Of a stretch of DNA of 64,000 bases, positions 44,546-55,948 are shown piece after piece. Both the position numbers and the translations under genes were made by a program. This DNA is from Tolypeutes matacus (Eukaryota; Chordata; Mammalia; Cingulata; Chlamyphoridae): positions 4,430,642 through 4,494,641 of the forward strand of contig JAKSZT010017954.1 in assembly GCA_026826555.1 (NCBI GenBank). Reading direction: 5' to 3'. Positions within the stretch are counted from its first letter, which is position 1. Every line of letters begins with the position of its first letter. The notes beneath the pieces are model-generated. The model was not told the origin of the DNA. It searched no databases and saw only the letters and a list, made by a program, of their open reading frames with translations.

Positions 44546-44924
44546 AGAGGGTGCTTCATGGACACAGAGGCTTCTACCAATCCTGATGCTGGAATTCCAG
44601 GATCACTTGGCTGGAATTCAAGCTCCCTGGGCTTACGATTACATGAGATCCTAATTCCCACGCCCTCCCCCAGGAGGCCTGCCTTGCCGCCTTCTAAACT
44701 GCTTCTGCCATGTTCTAGTTTTTGCTGACAGCCCAGTTGAGCTTTGGGAGGAAAAGGCAATGCACCCCAGCAATCCTCCCAGAGTGGTAGCCGCATGACA
44801 GAAATCTGTGCAGAGGCCTGTATTTATCATTCATATCTGGACATATACATTTAAGTACATGTCACCTCTACTCCAGAGGTGGCCCCTGAAATCTGAAGCC
44901 CTGGTTTGGGTGTGCCTGGAAAAA

Positions 44925-45040
44925 TCTCAATTTCTTTGGTTTGTTTCTTCATCTTTAAAATAAAAATAATAATACCTGATCTATTTATCAATATTCTATC
45001 AGAGGATTAATTGAAATAATGAATGGGAAAGCAATCAGTA
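44925..45040 (+). mobile_element. MIR SINE fragment
   Basis: 'tttcttcatctttaaaat', 'aataatacctgatctattt' and 'gaggattaattgaaataatg' follow sense MIR. The block 44550-44920 before it holds nothing I recognise. Confidence 0.7.
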
Positions 45041-45384
45041 AAACATGAAACAAGTAGAAGGAATAATTCTACTTGTGGAATGATATATAAAAATGTGTGT
45101 ATGCTGCTTTTTAGAAGGTTTAACACATGGATTTTTTTTTTCTTTCTCAATGGATTCCATTACAGCAGGTGCACTCTTTTGCGTTTATCCATTAATTCAT
45201 TTTCATCTCCAAGCCTGTATTGATTGTCCATTGCGTGCCAGATGAAATCACTCTCCCCATGGGTGCATGTTAGAAAGGGGATACAGTGTTCTGTCTTCCG
45301 GAACCATCCGAGCAGAGCAGAACACGGCCACGCTAGGACCAGGATGCCGCCATATGCTGTGACCCCATGTGAAGCCCCTGCACA

Positions 45385-45565
45385 GACCGGCTCATCAAAT
45401 CCTTATAATGAGCCAGGGGCTCAGGACAATTCTTCTTCACAGATGTGGAAATTAAGGCACAGAGGTAAAGTAATTAGCCAAGGTCACACAAGGAGAGTGG
45501 CAGAGCAGGGATTTGAACTTGGGCCCTCTGCAATCAGAATCTGTGCCCTTAAACATTATACAAGC
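45385..45565 (-). mobile_element. MIR SINE
   Basis: 'cacagatgtggaaattaagg', 'aattagccaaggtcacac', 'gcagggatttgaacttggg' and 'cagaatctgtgcccttaaac' follow reverse MIR closely. Confidence 0.88.
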
Positions 45566-45569
45566 TCAC

Positions 45570-45950
45570 CCGTGGTGGCGGGTGTGTACAGAGGATTTTC
45601 AATGTAGAAAAATAGACTGCCAACCGGCCTGCTTTTATTTGGACTGAATGCATAGACTTTATCAATGTCTTTGACAGTGCAAGTAATCAGTCCCTGGAGG
45701 CCTAGGATTCAAGCGTGCGTACACACACGTACACTCAAAGGTGCATGTGCAGACATGTGCACAAGCACATGGCCAGAGGAGATAGTTCAAGAAGCCACAG
45801 AGGCAAGGGCTGAATGACACAGCTCTGTAGACCACACACACACTGATTTCTCCCTGGTCGCTTAGTCTAACGATTGTTTTTTAGGAATCTTTGTCGAAAT
45901 AGTCCCCAAACCAAGGCTAAGTTTGACTAATGCAACAGGAAGCAGAGTGA
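45570..45950. other. No recognisable feature
   Basis: Single-copy-looking, with short CA/GTAC-type repeats at 45718-45770. Confidence 0.4.
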
Positions 45951-45954
45951 CTGG

Positions 45955-46175
45955 CTGTGTTTGGAGAACCTTTGACATCCTGGGCACTGTCTGGGATTTT
46001 TCATGGACATTATAATGTGACATGTCCCCAGCATCGTCACTCTGTGAGGACCATTGTCCATATTTTCTACCTGGAGAAACTGAGGTGCAGCGAGGTCCCT
46101 TCAGGTCCTTGACCTAGGAAGGGGTACGGACAGGATTCGAACACGGGTCTCCTGAGTCTCAGGCCACAGCTCTTT
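45955..46175 (-). mobile_element. MIR SINE
   Basis: 'atttttcatggacattat', 'ctacctggagaaactgagg' and 'ggattcgaacacgggtctcc' follow reverse MIR. The tRNA-derived box B is still readable. Confidence 0.8.
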
Positions 46176-46179
46176 CCGG

Positions 46180-46555
46180 GAAAATACAGACACTGCTCTG
46201 TATTGCTGAGCTAATAATACAGACATATGCTCTGCCTATAATTATTTTCTGCCCAGCATTGGCTTTCTAGCGTTAATTTGCCGTGCTTCACGTGAGGGCA
46301 AATAGCAGCTCCGAATGCCTGATTCGTGTTTTGAGAACCTGGCATGTGGTCCGGCAAGACCTCATTTAAGACTCTGGCCTTGGGCCTCGTTTCTTCTCCC
46401 AGCCAGGAGCTCCAGCTCCGACTTCTGCGCACGCCATTCCCCAGAGGCCCCGCGGAGATCCTTTTGCTCCACTCTGCTCCTTGCCCTGCCCCATGCAGAA
46501 GCCTTGTCTAACATTGCCAGTCATGTTGGCTTTCATTAATCACTTCTGGGGATGC
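46180..46555. other. No recognisable feature
   Basis: Single-copy-looking with locally raised GC near 46425-46460. No exon is seen. Confidence 0.4.
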
Positions 46556-46559
46556 AGAG

Positions 46560-46920
46560 AGACAATATAATAGCTCCCTGCACACCTGTTAGGTAGATGC
46601 TGCAGTAGGCAGCATGTTTTGAGATTGTTTTTTGTTCTGATCAAAGTGATTGAAACAGATGTACCTCCTGGGTCTTATTAAATGGCGTGAAAATTACTCA
46701 TCAGACATCTGACTTGTTCCACAAATTCTTTGTATGCAGATGATGCTGCCTCCCCCCACCCCTTAAATAAACAAGTGTTTAGTTTTCTGATCGATAGTTA
46801 AGACTGGGCTAGCTGGAGGCGAAACCATTTAATCACAGACACATAATGACCTGTTGCAATGCTTTCCTAGCTGATACAGATTTCAGAAGTAATTACCCCC
46901 TTTGACACAGAGAAACATTA
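46560..46920. promoter_or_regulatory. Candidate conserved noncoding element (TCF/FOX-type sites)
   Basis: A repeat-free, AT-leaning block has a TCF/LEF-like GATCAAAG (46639-46646), a forkhead-like TAAATAAACA (46764-46773) and retained CpGs ('aatggcgtgaaaat', 'tgatcgatag', 'ggcgaaacc'). Such density is common in enhancers, but conservation and activity are not visible from one sequence. Confidence 0.35.
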
Positions 46921-46924
46921 TCTG

Positions 46925-47075
46925 CTTCCCATTCATTCATTTATTTATTCATTTACTCAATAACTATTGAGTTGGCACCTACCATGTCTTGGGGCAGGTC
47001 CAGTGTTCAGTGCTAGGAATATTCTAGTGATGAATTTCCCTGCTTCCAGGAAGCCAACAGTCTGGTGAGGGAGAA
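46925..47075 (-). mobile_element. L2 LINE 3' end
   Basis: 'cattcattcatttatttattc', limited to 'attcattcatttatttattc', then 'gttggcacctaccatgtc', 'cagtgttcagtgctagg' and 'aagccaacagtctggtgagg' follow reverse L2. Confidence 0.75.
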
Positions 47076-47224
47076 ATGAGTGTGAAAAACAATGATGGAA
47101 TAAGTGCAATGGATACCAGACTACTGGTTCAAGTAATGTGTACGAAGAGCTGTGTGGGAGGCAGGTTCTCCCTCCCCACCTTCTGGCATACATACCTTTG
47201 CTAATCTGCAATTCTTGAGAATAG

Positions 47225-47715
47225 GGTGAACCTAGTGAATTGTTCCTAAGGAGTACAATATGGCAAAAGAGATAGGATTTTCTAGCTTACAAGGAGAACG
47301 TGGCTTCTGTATTTCTCATAGTCTCTCTTGGCCTCTCACTTGTTCTCGCTGATAGAAACCGGTTGCCATGTTGTGAGCTGCCCCAATGGAGAGGCCCAGA
47401 AGGCAAGCAACTGAGGGTGGCCTCTGCCATCAGACAGTGAGAAGGTGAGTTCCTTAGCTCAACAGCCTTGGAGGAACCGAATGCGGCCCATAGTCACAGG
47501 GGTGACCTTAGAGTTGAATTCTCCATCAGTTTGGCCTTGAGATGATGCAGCCCTAACTGACACCTTGATTTCAGCCATGAGATTCCTTGAGGCAGAGGCT
47601 CCAGCTAAACTGTACCTGGAAATTCCTGACCCACATAAACTGGGAGATAATAAATGTCATTCTTTTAAGCCAATAATAGTTTTGGGGCTATTTGTTACGC
47701 AGCAATAGAGAACCT
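47225..47715 (+). mobile_element. MLT1 LTR
   Basis: The 3' end is clear: 'gacccacataaactgggag', 'ataataaatgtcattctttt', 'aagccaataatagttttggg' and 'tttgttacgcagcaatagag'. The middle ('aactgagggtggcctctgcc') also fits. The 5' limit is approximate. Confidence 0.75.
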
Positions 47716-47944
47716 ATGTCACCTATAATATAGACTAGGTCTTGTCCTGGGCCCCAGGACAATGCAGGTGACATGGACCTTGGTTAAACCAGTTTGGTGA
47801 AACAAACTTGGGCTCTGACATCTGGCCATCTTGGATTTGAATACCTGCTTTGCCGCTCATTTGCTGCGTGGTCTCTGACATGTTCATTAACCTTACTATG
47901 TGAGTAAGGAGTAAAAAGATTTTTGTAAAGACTTTATCTCAGTT

Positions 47945-48350
47945 TATTTTACACTTAACACATATTTATTGAGTGCCTAAGATGGCAGTTAGGAATGTGA
48001 GTCTGTCCTGTGGGGGAGAGGTCTGGGTGGGACATACATACTTGGGAATTTTCAGATTGCAGGGGGTATCTAAAGCCACGGGACTTGAATGCAGTGGTCC
48101 AGTGAGTGAGGATGAGGGCACAAGAAGGGGAGCAATTGAGGTCAGAGGGAGGCTAGTCAGAGAGGTAGGGGTGGGTGGGAGGAACCTGGATGGGGGTCAG
48201 GGAAAGAAGGAGTTTCCAGAGGGAGGGAGCAACCCTCTGTGTCAGATGCTGCTATTGGGAGCAGCAAGGTACAGGCTGAGGATGGCCAGTTCCTGGGACT
48301 CAGAAGGCACCAGGAATGCTAGAAATCTTACAGAGATCCAGGCATGTATG
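47945..48350 (-). mobile_element. L2-like LINE, antisense, diverged
   Basis: 'cacatatttattgagtgcc' is the antisense L2 end. 'atctaaagccacgggact' and 'gtcagagaggtaggggtgg' resemble further upstream L2 sequence seen in other mammals. Approximate. Confidence 0.5.
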
Positions 48351-48649
48351 TAGAAAATTATGTGCTTGAGGCCTGTACACACATGGCTGGTCAGGGTGTG
48401 CAAGATGTGTGAGTGTGTCAAGGTGTGGAAGAGTCATGGGATGGAAGTGGGCAGAATACTCTGGCAGAGAGGAAAGTGCATGAAACTGGCAGATATTTTG
48501 TCTTTTGGGGTTCAATCCAGCAGGGTGGATTTTAAGAGTTGGGGAGGTAGTGATGAGGCTGGAATTGGTCGTCTTTATCCCTTTGTCCATAGAAGGGTTT
48601 GAAGTCATGGTGGGGTGGGGGAAGGCGTCTGTGTCAAGGTACGGTTTGT

Positions 48650-49195
48650 GATCTAGAAAAGATTACTGGATACTTGTTAAAATTCAGATTCCTGTGCCCT
48701 ACGTACTGAGATTCTAGTTCAGTAATTTGTTATGGATTGAATCACGTTCACAAAAAAGACACGGTCAAGTTCTACTCCTTGGTCCTGTGAATGTGAATTT
48801 ACTTGTAACTAGGTCTTTGAAGATGTTATTAGTTATGATGAGGCCAAACCGGATTAGGCTGGACCCTCATCCAATATAACTGCTGTTCTTCTGAGAAGAG
48901 GAAGTTTGGACACAACAAAGAGACGGCCACGTGATGGAGGAAGAGGTTGAGTGATGCTGCCACCGGCCAAGGAACACCCTGGATTCTCCCCTTTAGGAGG
49001 ACACATGGTCCTACCCACACCTGGGTTTCAGACTCTTAGCTTCCAGAACCGTAAGGGAATAACTTTCTCTTGTTTTAGCCACCCGGTTTGTCATACTTTG
49101 TTAGAGCAGCCCTGGTGAGCTAAGACATAGATCCTATGGGTGGCCCAGGAATCTGCATTTTTAACAAGCATCTCAGCTGGTGCAGATGGAGGGGC
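48650..49195 (+). mobile_element. MER5A-type hAT split by an LTR
   Basis: The left part, 48650-48727, has 'tacttgttaaaattcagattc' (part 'cttgttaaaattcag') and 'ctgagattctagttcag'. The right part, 49128-49195, has 'ggtggcccaggaatctgc' and 'atttttaacaagcatctc'. They join to a normal MER5A once the LTR is removed. Confidence 0.75.
48728..49127 (+). mobile_element. MLT1/MST-type LTR inside MER5A
   Basis: Starts 'tgttatggattgaatcac' (48728) and ends 'gctaagaca' (49127). It has 'gtctttgaagatgttatta', 'ggccacgtgatggagg', 'cttccagaaccgtaag' and 'gttttagccacccgg'. Solo LTR of the MLT1 family; the host MER5A is older. Confidence 0.85.
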
Positions 49196-49199
49196 TCCT

Positions 49200-50055
49200 C
49201 CACTATCCTAGAAGCAACAGTGTGGAGGCTGGATGTGAGGGTGAGAAGCTGGAGGCAGGGAGCCCAAGGAGACTGGGTGTGGGGTGAACCTTGACCAGGA
49301 GGGGGCTCACCTCTTCTTGGGTGATTGGAGGAAAGGAGATGGCAGGTTTAGATGAATCCACACATGAAGTCATTGGTGGGATGGGGAGAGAACCTAGAGG
49401 GGCGTGGATGGATTTAAGGGAGTTTCCATCTGGAATGAACTGTTTTCTCTATAAACTGTGATGAGTGGGATCTGCTAAGAGTGAGGCGAGGAGAGGGATA
49501 GAGACTCCTCCTAAACCGAAACTGCCCAGGTCCCATGAGCTTGCTGCATTCATCCTAAGGCAGGTAGACCTTCCAGGAAGTGGGAGTCCAGCTCCAGGGT
49601 TAAGGGAGACCAGTGCTGAGGGAGGGGTGGGCAGGGGCATAGGGCTAGAAGGTGAAGCCCTACGTGTTCCCATACAGTCCCAAGCCCTTTCTCTGTGGTG
49701 CTGTGGGTAGACAGCACCCTGATGGACAGAAGACACACCCCAGAGAGGACAGAGGTTTGATACAGTGGCCAAGGGGAAAGAGGAGCTGGTCAAGGGCCAA
49801 CAGATAATGGGGAAGCAGCCCTGAGGGCCCTGGTCTTGGGGGTGGGAGGTTTTCTCCCTCTGTGCTCCTAACCTCAGGTGGAGCATAGAAGCCAGGCTGG
49901 GTGGCCCTGGGCTGGGGCTGCAGAGCTGCTGCAGCAGGTGGAAAACCCAACAGAGCTGGGGGGACCCATGGAAGAGCTTACAGGGAGGTAGGTGTCACCT
50001 GAACACACTTGCTCCTGGAAACGGAAGCAGCTAGTGTGGGTTCACCCAGGAACCA
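49200..50055. other. No secure feature; possible antisense L2 remnants
   Basis: Purine-rich 49200-49440 may be diverged antisense L2. The 145-codon minus-strand open frame at 49449-49886 is proline-, leucine- and serine-rich without a domain. Confidence 0.35.
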
Positions 50056-50059
50056 GTCA

Positions 50060-50315
50060 TGCCCAACCCTGGCTCAGTTCAAATTCCACCACCTGTGGCA
50101 TCACCCTGCTCACTTCCTGATGAAACACCTCCTCCTCCCCTCGGAGGAGCCGCTGCGTGTGAGCTTTTCGGGCTCCTTCGGGACCTGTCCCAGGCCTGCC
50201 TCGCCTTCCAGGGTCTTTGGGGCCAGGTTGCTGTCTGGTGCACCTGCCAGCTCCTATTGAAGACTCTCCCAATGCCTTCCATGGTCGGTAAACGTTTGCT
50301 CAATTGCCTTGAACG
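50060..50315 (+). mobile_element. Probable L2 LINE 3' end
   Basis: 'ttccaccacctgtggcatc' and the terminal 'catggtcggtaaacgtttg' plus 'ctcaattgcc' fit a diverged L2 3' end. Confidence 0.45.
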
Positions 50316-50319
50316 TGAT

Positions 50320-51395
50320 TGCTCTTAGGGGGCTGTGCAAAGGCTGAAAAGAAAAATTAACAAGATGCCATGAGTTACTAGAGAGGGTTGCGTGGGGGAA
50401 GCAGTTTTTCTCACATCATTTGCAACTGCGTCACCACCTCCTTGTTTAAAATGCACATGCCAGGGCAGCTCAGACCCTGAAACAGAATTTTTGGGGTGGG
50501 CAGGTAGGAAACAAAAATCTGAAACGAACAAACTCCTGATTACGGTGCTCCTTTAACTCTGCTTTACCGGTGCAGTGGAATGAGGAAACAGGATGGCTTG
50601 TTCATCTGGGTTCTTAGGGGCTGCCCAGGGGTGGAGGGCAGGCCAGATCATCCTGCTTCCCCCCTGCCCTTAGGTGCCCTCTGCCCCCAGGTGCGGCCGA
50701 ACACTGGGTACCTGGTGAGAGCTGTAGTCTCCACATTTGCCCCTCCCTGTCTCCCCCACCCCAGTCCCTCATGCAGTGGCTTCTCATGAGATGGTAGGGG
50801 GCTGCTGAAGAACACAGGAATTCTTCCCCTTTGGTGGGCATGTCAGAGAGCAGGAGGTTTAACCTTCACAGGCTCTTTATGCCAAATGAATCTTTAATTG
50901 CTAACTTTAAAAAAATGGTTGTGGTTTGGGTGGGTAAAGAATATCTGGAAGTGGGAATAAATAATTTTGGGAGATGGTGTGTGGGTGGATGGGGGTTCTT
51001 TGCTCCAGGTGGTTGTGTACCTATCTCAAATCCAGGAGGGCAACCACCCAAAATCTGTCAGTCAATCCATGGTGAGGGAGCACCTGATTTAGCAGTCATA
51101 GAATAGACTCATCTTATGCATATTGACTGAATACATTTATAGCTAGAGATCAATAAAAACTGTGTACTGCAACATGTAGTTTTAAGTAGCTCCCCAAATT
51201 ATAAAACCCATCATTAATCACCCAGAGGGGGACTCTCCTCCTGCTTCTGTCTGTCACCATTAACACTTGTCCCAAGTGCTGCGTCCAGAGTCTGGGGCAA
51301 CCAGGGTTTGAGTCTGGAATGTTTGTGTCTCAGAACAGGTTTTACTCTGCCTTGATCTAAGTGTGTAGGAGGCAGCCAGCTGCAAGGCATCTTAT
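50320..51395. other. No recognisable feature
   Basis: Single-copy-looking, about 1 kb. No exon, repeat or clear motif cluster. Confidence 0.4.
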
Positions 51396-51399
51396 TAAT

Positions 51400-51575
51400 T
51401 AATTAATTAATTCATTTATTCATACTAATCCTGATGTGTTCCTTTATTTCAAGTGTACCATCAGCTCCATTTTGCAGATGAGACAACTGAGGCACAAGAA
51501 AGGGAAATTACTCAGCCAATGTCCAGTGATAGTTTAGGATACACGGAACCCAGGACCTACCCATGCTCTTGAGGC
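51400..51575 (-). mobile_element. MIR SINE fragment
   Basis: A (TTAA)n-like stretch at 51393-51411 precedes 'ctccattttgcagatgagac', 'aactgaggcacaagaaag' and 'cacggaacccaggacc', the reverse MIR core. Confidence 0.75.
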
Positions 51576-51604
51576 CTCAGTGAATGCAGAGTGTTGTAAA
51601 GGGA

Positions 51605-51780
51605 AGAATTCTGAGTTTGGAGTCTGACTGATCTGTGCATTCATCTTGGCACCGCAGCCTACCGACTGTGTGAGCTTGGGCAGTGACTTTATTTTTTTGA
51701 GCCTCAGTTTCTTACCTGCAAAATGGGGTCAATAAACACAGCGTGGGTGACTAGATAATGTAAGTGAAGTGGCAGGCACG
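51605..51780 (+). mobile_element. MIR SINE
   Basis: 'gagtttggagtctgactgatc', limited to 'tttggagtctgactgatc', then 'actgtgtgagcttgggcag', 'ttgagcctcagtttcttacc' and 'tgcaaaatggggtcaataaa' follow sense MIR. Confidence 0.87.
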
Positions 51781-51784
51781 GACA

Positions 51785-52220
51785 CACATAGAGCAGGTTG
51801 GTACCATCCAAAGGTCACCTGTGCCTCTTTCCCCTTTCATCAGGATTTGCAGGAACCACAGAAGTTCTTCCAACTTGGGTAGATTATTCCTGGGAGAGGG
51901 CGACCTTCGCATTGCTCATAGCCTGTTCTGCCAATCCAATTAGTAAAGCTACAGATGGTTCTGAGGTGTGGCCAGAAGCCCTTAGAGGCAGCTGCCGAGA
52001 ACATGCGTTCTCCTGAGGCTGACGGTTAATCTCTTTTCCTGAGGAACTCTGCCTTAGCTTCCTGCCTTCCCACATTCATTTGCAGGAATGGCTCCACAGC
52101 ACCAGGCTAAGAAAAGTGTCTCTAAATCCTGTGTGAAAAGCCTGGGTCACTATCCCTCAGTTCCCTCGTGCTCCCTCCTTCCCTAACCCAAAGGGAAAGC
52201 AGAGAGAAGGGAGAGAAACC
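51785..52220. other. No recognisable feature
   Basis: Single-copy-looking sequence. Confidence 0.4.
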
Positions 52221-52224
52221 TTTG

Positions 52225-52310
52225 TAATAGAAGGCATTTCAACTAATGGCATAATTACTCCGCAGGACCATTTGTGAAGTAATTATGTACTATTGTTAGG
52301 ATGCTCCAGC
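52225..52310. promoter_or_regulatory. Inverted pair of homeodomain-type sites
   Basis: CATAATTACT (52250-52259) and AGTAATTATG (52278-52287) form a perfect 10-bp inverted repeat with an 18-bp spacer containing a kept CpG. TAATTA-type cores are bound by homeodomain and POU proteins. Function is inference only. Confidence 0.35.
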
Positions 52311-52331
52311 TTTTTTTTTTTTTTTTTTTTT
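52311..52331. repeat. T21 mononucleotide run
   Basis: 21 T followed by AAA. No retroposon body is attached on either side. Confidence 0.95.
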
Positions 52332-52334
52332 AAA

Positions 52335-53200
52335 GTAATGAGGCTTTGCTTTGAGTAAGTGATTATGGAAAAATAATGTGTGTGCATTTAGAGAAGAGAG
52401 AAATACACTTCATCTCCCCTCCTCTCAAACCATCTGCCCCCTTCCCATCTTCTAACTCAATATCAGAAACTAAACTGGGACCCACTCTGGACTCTGCTGC
52501 CATGCTTGGAATGTTTCTGGTATTAAAATGCAATTTTTGAAAACACTGGCTTTAGGATATTTTGCTGCAAAATGCTAGAGAAAGATTTCCTGCAAGGATG
52601 GAAGGACCTTGAGTTTGTGTTGCTCACTTAAGGAAAGCCAGGGGCCTTCTAAGTGGGAAGGCTCTGGAGCTGCACTCACCAGCACTTCATGCCACAGCTG
52701 GCTCCCTCCTCCCCTGCAATGCCTCCTGGGACATCTGCGGCCCCCAGTCCAGGGTGGGTGCTCGCTCTGCAGCCCAGCTCCGCCCTGCTGGCCGCCTCCG
52801 CTGGAGTGGGGCTGCGGTGAGCTAATTGAGATACATATTACAATATTAACTTTTTAAAGATCGTGTTAGCTCTCCATTAGGATAAATGAGGTACGTAGAA
52901 AAACTGTAGCTGAGCATTAGTCTCTGCCTCCACTTAGCCCATTGATTATGTCCAGATGAAACCTTCAAAGCAGACTCCAGACACGAATGAGCGCCCGGGA
53001 AGGCAGCCGTGGAGGGCACTCTTTCAAAATGGAAATTCAATCTGAAGATCCAGGTGATGGAAGAGTGGGGAGCGTGGAAAAGCTGAGGTCCAGCCTGGGG
53101 GTGGGGTGGGAGCTGGGTCTGCCCAGACCCCCTCTGAGATCCCAGAGGAAACTGTGGGAATCATTGAGGCAGCCTGGCATAGGGTTGGTCACAACATCTG
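52335..53200. other. Single-copy stretch
   Basis: 52810-52990 is AT-rich with 'gagctaattgagatac', 'aaagatcgtgttagc' and 'gaggtacgtagaaa' and could be constrained noncoding sequence. Nothing else is recognised. Confidence 0.35.
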
Positions 53201-53204
53201 TGAA

Positions 53205-53300
53205 TAATTACAGCTACCGTTCACTGAGCTTCTAGAAGGGGCACGGTGTCCCTTTGCATATATCCTCGAATCCTCATTTAGTGAGCAAGGGACTGAAGGC
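53205..53300 (-). mobile_element. MIR SINE fragment
   Basis: 'accgttcactgagcttctag' and 'catatatcctcgaatcctc' match the 3' part of reverse MIR. Confidence 0.5.
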
Positions 53301-53759
53301 CAGAGGGATAAGGTAGAGGGTCTTCGAGTCTAGGATTGCATGACTCCACAGTCTTGTCCTAGAGCCCTGCCGAGCTTAGTGGTTGCCATCACAATAGTCA
53401 ACATACACAAGGATGAGCCTAATCTATAAACAAGGGTAAGGTCAGTCTAGAACCATCATCACAATCTTGACCTACAGCCTTGCCCAGCTTAGGGCCCCGG
53501 GTGGGTGGGAAGACCTGTAAGGACCTGGCGAGGGTTTTGTGGGCATCAGCCTTTGGCTCTGGCTGGGCTGGGCTTCACGACCAGCTGGCCCATCAGCCAT
53601 AGTCATGGACTCATGAGAGCAAGACCGTCATTTCCTGTGAACTCAGAAGCTGCCATCAGCCGATTCAGATCCTGCCACCAGCGAGGCTTTTACCCTGGGA
53701 CACAGGTAACTTTATGAAAGGAGGCAGCTCTGCCAGAGTCTGATTTCTGAAGACGTCAT

Positions 53760-53985
53760 AGCTCAAGAGTTAAGCACTTTGCTTCTGGGTGCCTGGGGTT
53801 TGAATCTACTTAGCTATGAGCCCTTGAGCAAGGAAACCTTTCTAAGACTCAATTTCCATCTGTGGAATGGGTGTAATGGCCTTATCTCTTAGGGTTCCTG
53901 TGGGGGGATAAATGGGGTAATCCATGTCACATACTTAGCACAGTCCTCATACATTATGCTCAGATACATTACCTGCTATTTTAAG
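53760..53985 (+). mobile_element. MIR SINE, nearly full length
   Basis: 'caagagttaagcactttgc', 'ctggggtttgaatctactt', 'gagcccttgagcaagg' and 'aatggggtaatccatgtc' follow sense MIR from its tRNA head. Confidence 0.87.
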
Positions 53986-54004
53986 TTTGATAATAATAAT
54001 TTTT

Positions 54005-54200
54005 GAGAGCTGAGACTCTGGAATTAGACTCATCTGAGTTCAACTCTTGGCCCTTCTATTTACTGGATGATCTTGGGCTCAGTTTGCTTATCTATAAAAT
54101 GGGGATAATAGAAGCACCTGTCTTCTTCCTACAGCTGTTCGGAAGATTAAGTGTGTTCATCCATTTCACGTCCTTAGGGGGTGGCTGGTGCATAGCCTAC
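54005..54200 (+). mobile_element. MIR SINE, tandem neighbour
   Basis: 'gagactctggaattagactc', 'gttcaactcttggcccttc', 'ttatctataaaatggggat' and 'gctgttcggaagattaag' follow sense MIR. It sits directly after another sense MIR. Confidence 0.87.
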
Positions 54201-54204
54201 TTGC

Positions 54205-54635
54205 TCCTTAGCTCTGTGTTCAGCTGTGGGTTTATCTACAGGTAGAAGAGAGGCCAGCCTTGTGGTGTGAAGTAGGGAGGAGGCCAGTTGGACAGGGTTT
54301 TAAGCTGGCAGGTAGAAGGGCAGGGGCTCGCCCCGGGTCTGCAGGCTCCATAACTGGGGCCTTCCCCCAGCCTGCACTCCGCCCGGCCCAGGCATTCAGG
54401 GATGTCTCCTGAGCATGGTGCCTGCCCGTTTGGGAGCACAAGCTGCAGGGTGTGTGGCCTCTGATGTCAGTTCTTTCAGGACAGAGTTGCCTCTGGGGTG
54501 AGCTCTGCATCTCTTGCTCAGCTCAGAACTCGGGAACATGCTAATACCTCGGGAAATCACTGAGTAGATCATATCACAAGAGGCAAAGGCACGCGTCTGA
54601 GATGATGTAGAATTAGGTTCTCAGTTGTGTGGCAC
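54205..54635. other. No recognisable feature
   Basis: Single-copy-looking sequence. Confidence 0.4.
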
Positions 54636-54639
54636 AGAT

Positions 54640-54980
54640 AATTTGAGCACAAAGAGCCAAGAGGATGGCGCTGGCATGAGCAGGCAGAGCTTCTTGGAGG
54701 ATGTAATCTGAGCTGGGCCTTGAAGGACGGAGTGGGGATGATTTCTGGGTGGGGGAGCAGCGTGAGCAGTGACGGGGGCCTGGGTGGAGGCTGCAGTGTG
54801 TTGGAGGAGCGGAGGGGGCTGATTGGCTCTGCTGGGGCAGAGTGCGCGTGTTAGAGGTGAGAGGATGATAAGGGCGGGAGTTTGAACTCAATGCGGGAGA
54901 CTAAGAGGGATACCAGCAGCTTTCGACGTGGAATGACATCACGTCCTGGGTGTGTTTCAGAAGGGTGACCGGGAGGATGG
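54640..54980 (-). mobile_element. L2 LINE, antisense
   Basis: 'gagctgggccttgaaggac', 'gcagcgtgagcagtgacgg', 'ggagtttgaactcaatgcg' and 'gtgtttcagaagggtgacc' match antisense L2 ('gagctgagacctgaaggatg' and onward). Confidence 0.65.
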
Positions 54981-54984
54981 ATTG

Positions 54985-55585
54985 GGAGCATGGGTGGGGG
55001 AGGGGTGCGGAAGCCTGGAAAACAGACGTGCTCACGTGGACACATGGGCTCGAGCACAGTCGGGGCCCAGCAGAGCTACCCTAGCTTTCGTCTGGCTCCA
55101 GCCTTCCGGGACAGCAAGCCATCTGCATTTTGCTGCCGAGTGGTGCCCTCACTTAACCCTGACGACAGAGTAAGTCACCTATTGTGTCGAGTAATGAGTC
55201 ATTCTCAGAGGCTTTTGTGCAAGCGAACAGAATATCTATCCAGGTCCCAGGGAACCTGGGGACACCTTGGAAGCATGAGATGCTTTTGAAGTGGAGTCAA
55301 ATGAAATCCTTCAGCCTCTGAGTATCAGGCAAAAGTTGGAGCCTGTGGATTTTGAAGGCAGAGTATTTTCAGTGTAAACAAACTTTCAGAAGGAAGCCCT
55401 TAGCAGTGAAGCTGCCCTGAGCACGCCCTATTTTTTCTCAGTCTCATTAGTTAGAGCATCATGCACAGGGTGAGTGCAAAACAGGGAGGGAGAGTGAGCG
55501 GAAGGCAGGGGCCCGGGCCCGGACCTGCTGGCCACAGTCCCACTGTGCCACCAAGGGGAAGCTGGAATCCACAGATAAGGAGCCC
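54985..55585. other. No recognisable feature
   Basis: Single-copy-looking sequence. Confidence 0.4.
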
Positions 55586-55589
55586 TCTG

Positions 55590-55740
55590 CTAGGCTTTCA
55601 CACCACAGTGTACTTCATCATTTAACTACCCTGGGAAGCGATTTATTGATGAGGAGATCAAGGCTCATCCGAGGCAGATTTACGTGCCGGTGGTCACACA
55701 GTGTGGCAGCAGGAGGATGTGCTGCCCAGGTCCCCTTCAA
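55590..55740 (-). mobile_element. MIR SINE
   Basis: 'catcatttaactaccctggg', 'ttattgatgaggagatcaag' and 'ggtggtcacacagtgtggc' follow reverse MIR. Confidence 0.75.
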
Positions 55741-55948
55741 GGAAGGACGTGTTGCCCAGGTGCTGGGAGAGCCATCAGCAGAAAGCCCTTCACGGTCGGC
55801 TCCTTCAGCGACTGCCCCTGCCGCAGAGAGCCTCCTCGGCCAAGGTCATGTCCTTCCTGGGATGGCCCCACACATTCTGCGACTGGTCAATATGGGAATA
55901 TAAAGACCAAGCCCTCTTGGTCCAACTCAGCACAAGTCTGAAGGTCAT

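Noticed and set aside
46425..46500. CpG island or promoter
   Set aside because: It has only a few CpGs over less than 100 bp, too short and too sparse, with no adjacent exon.
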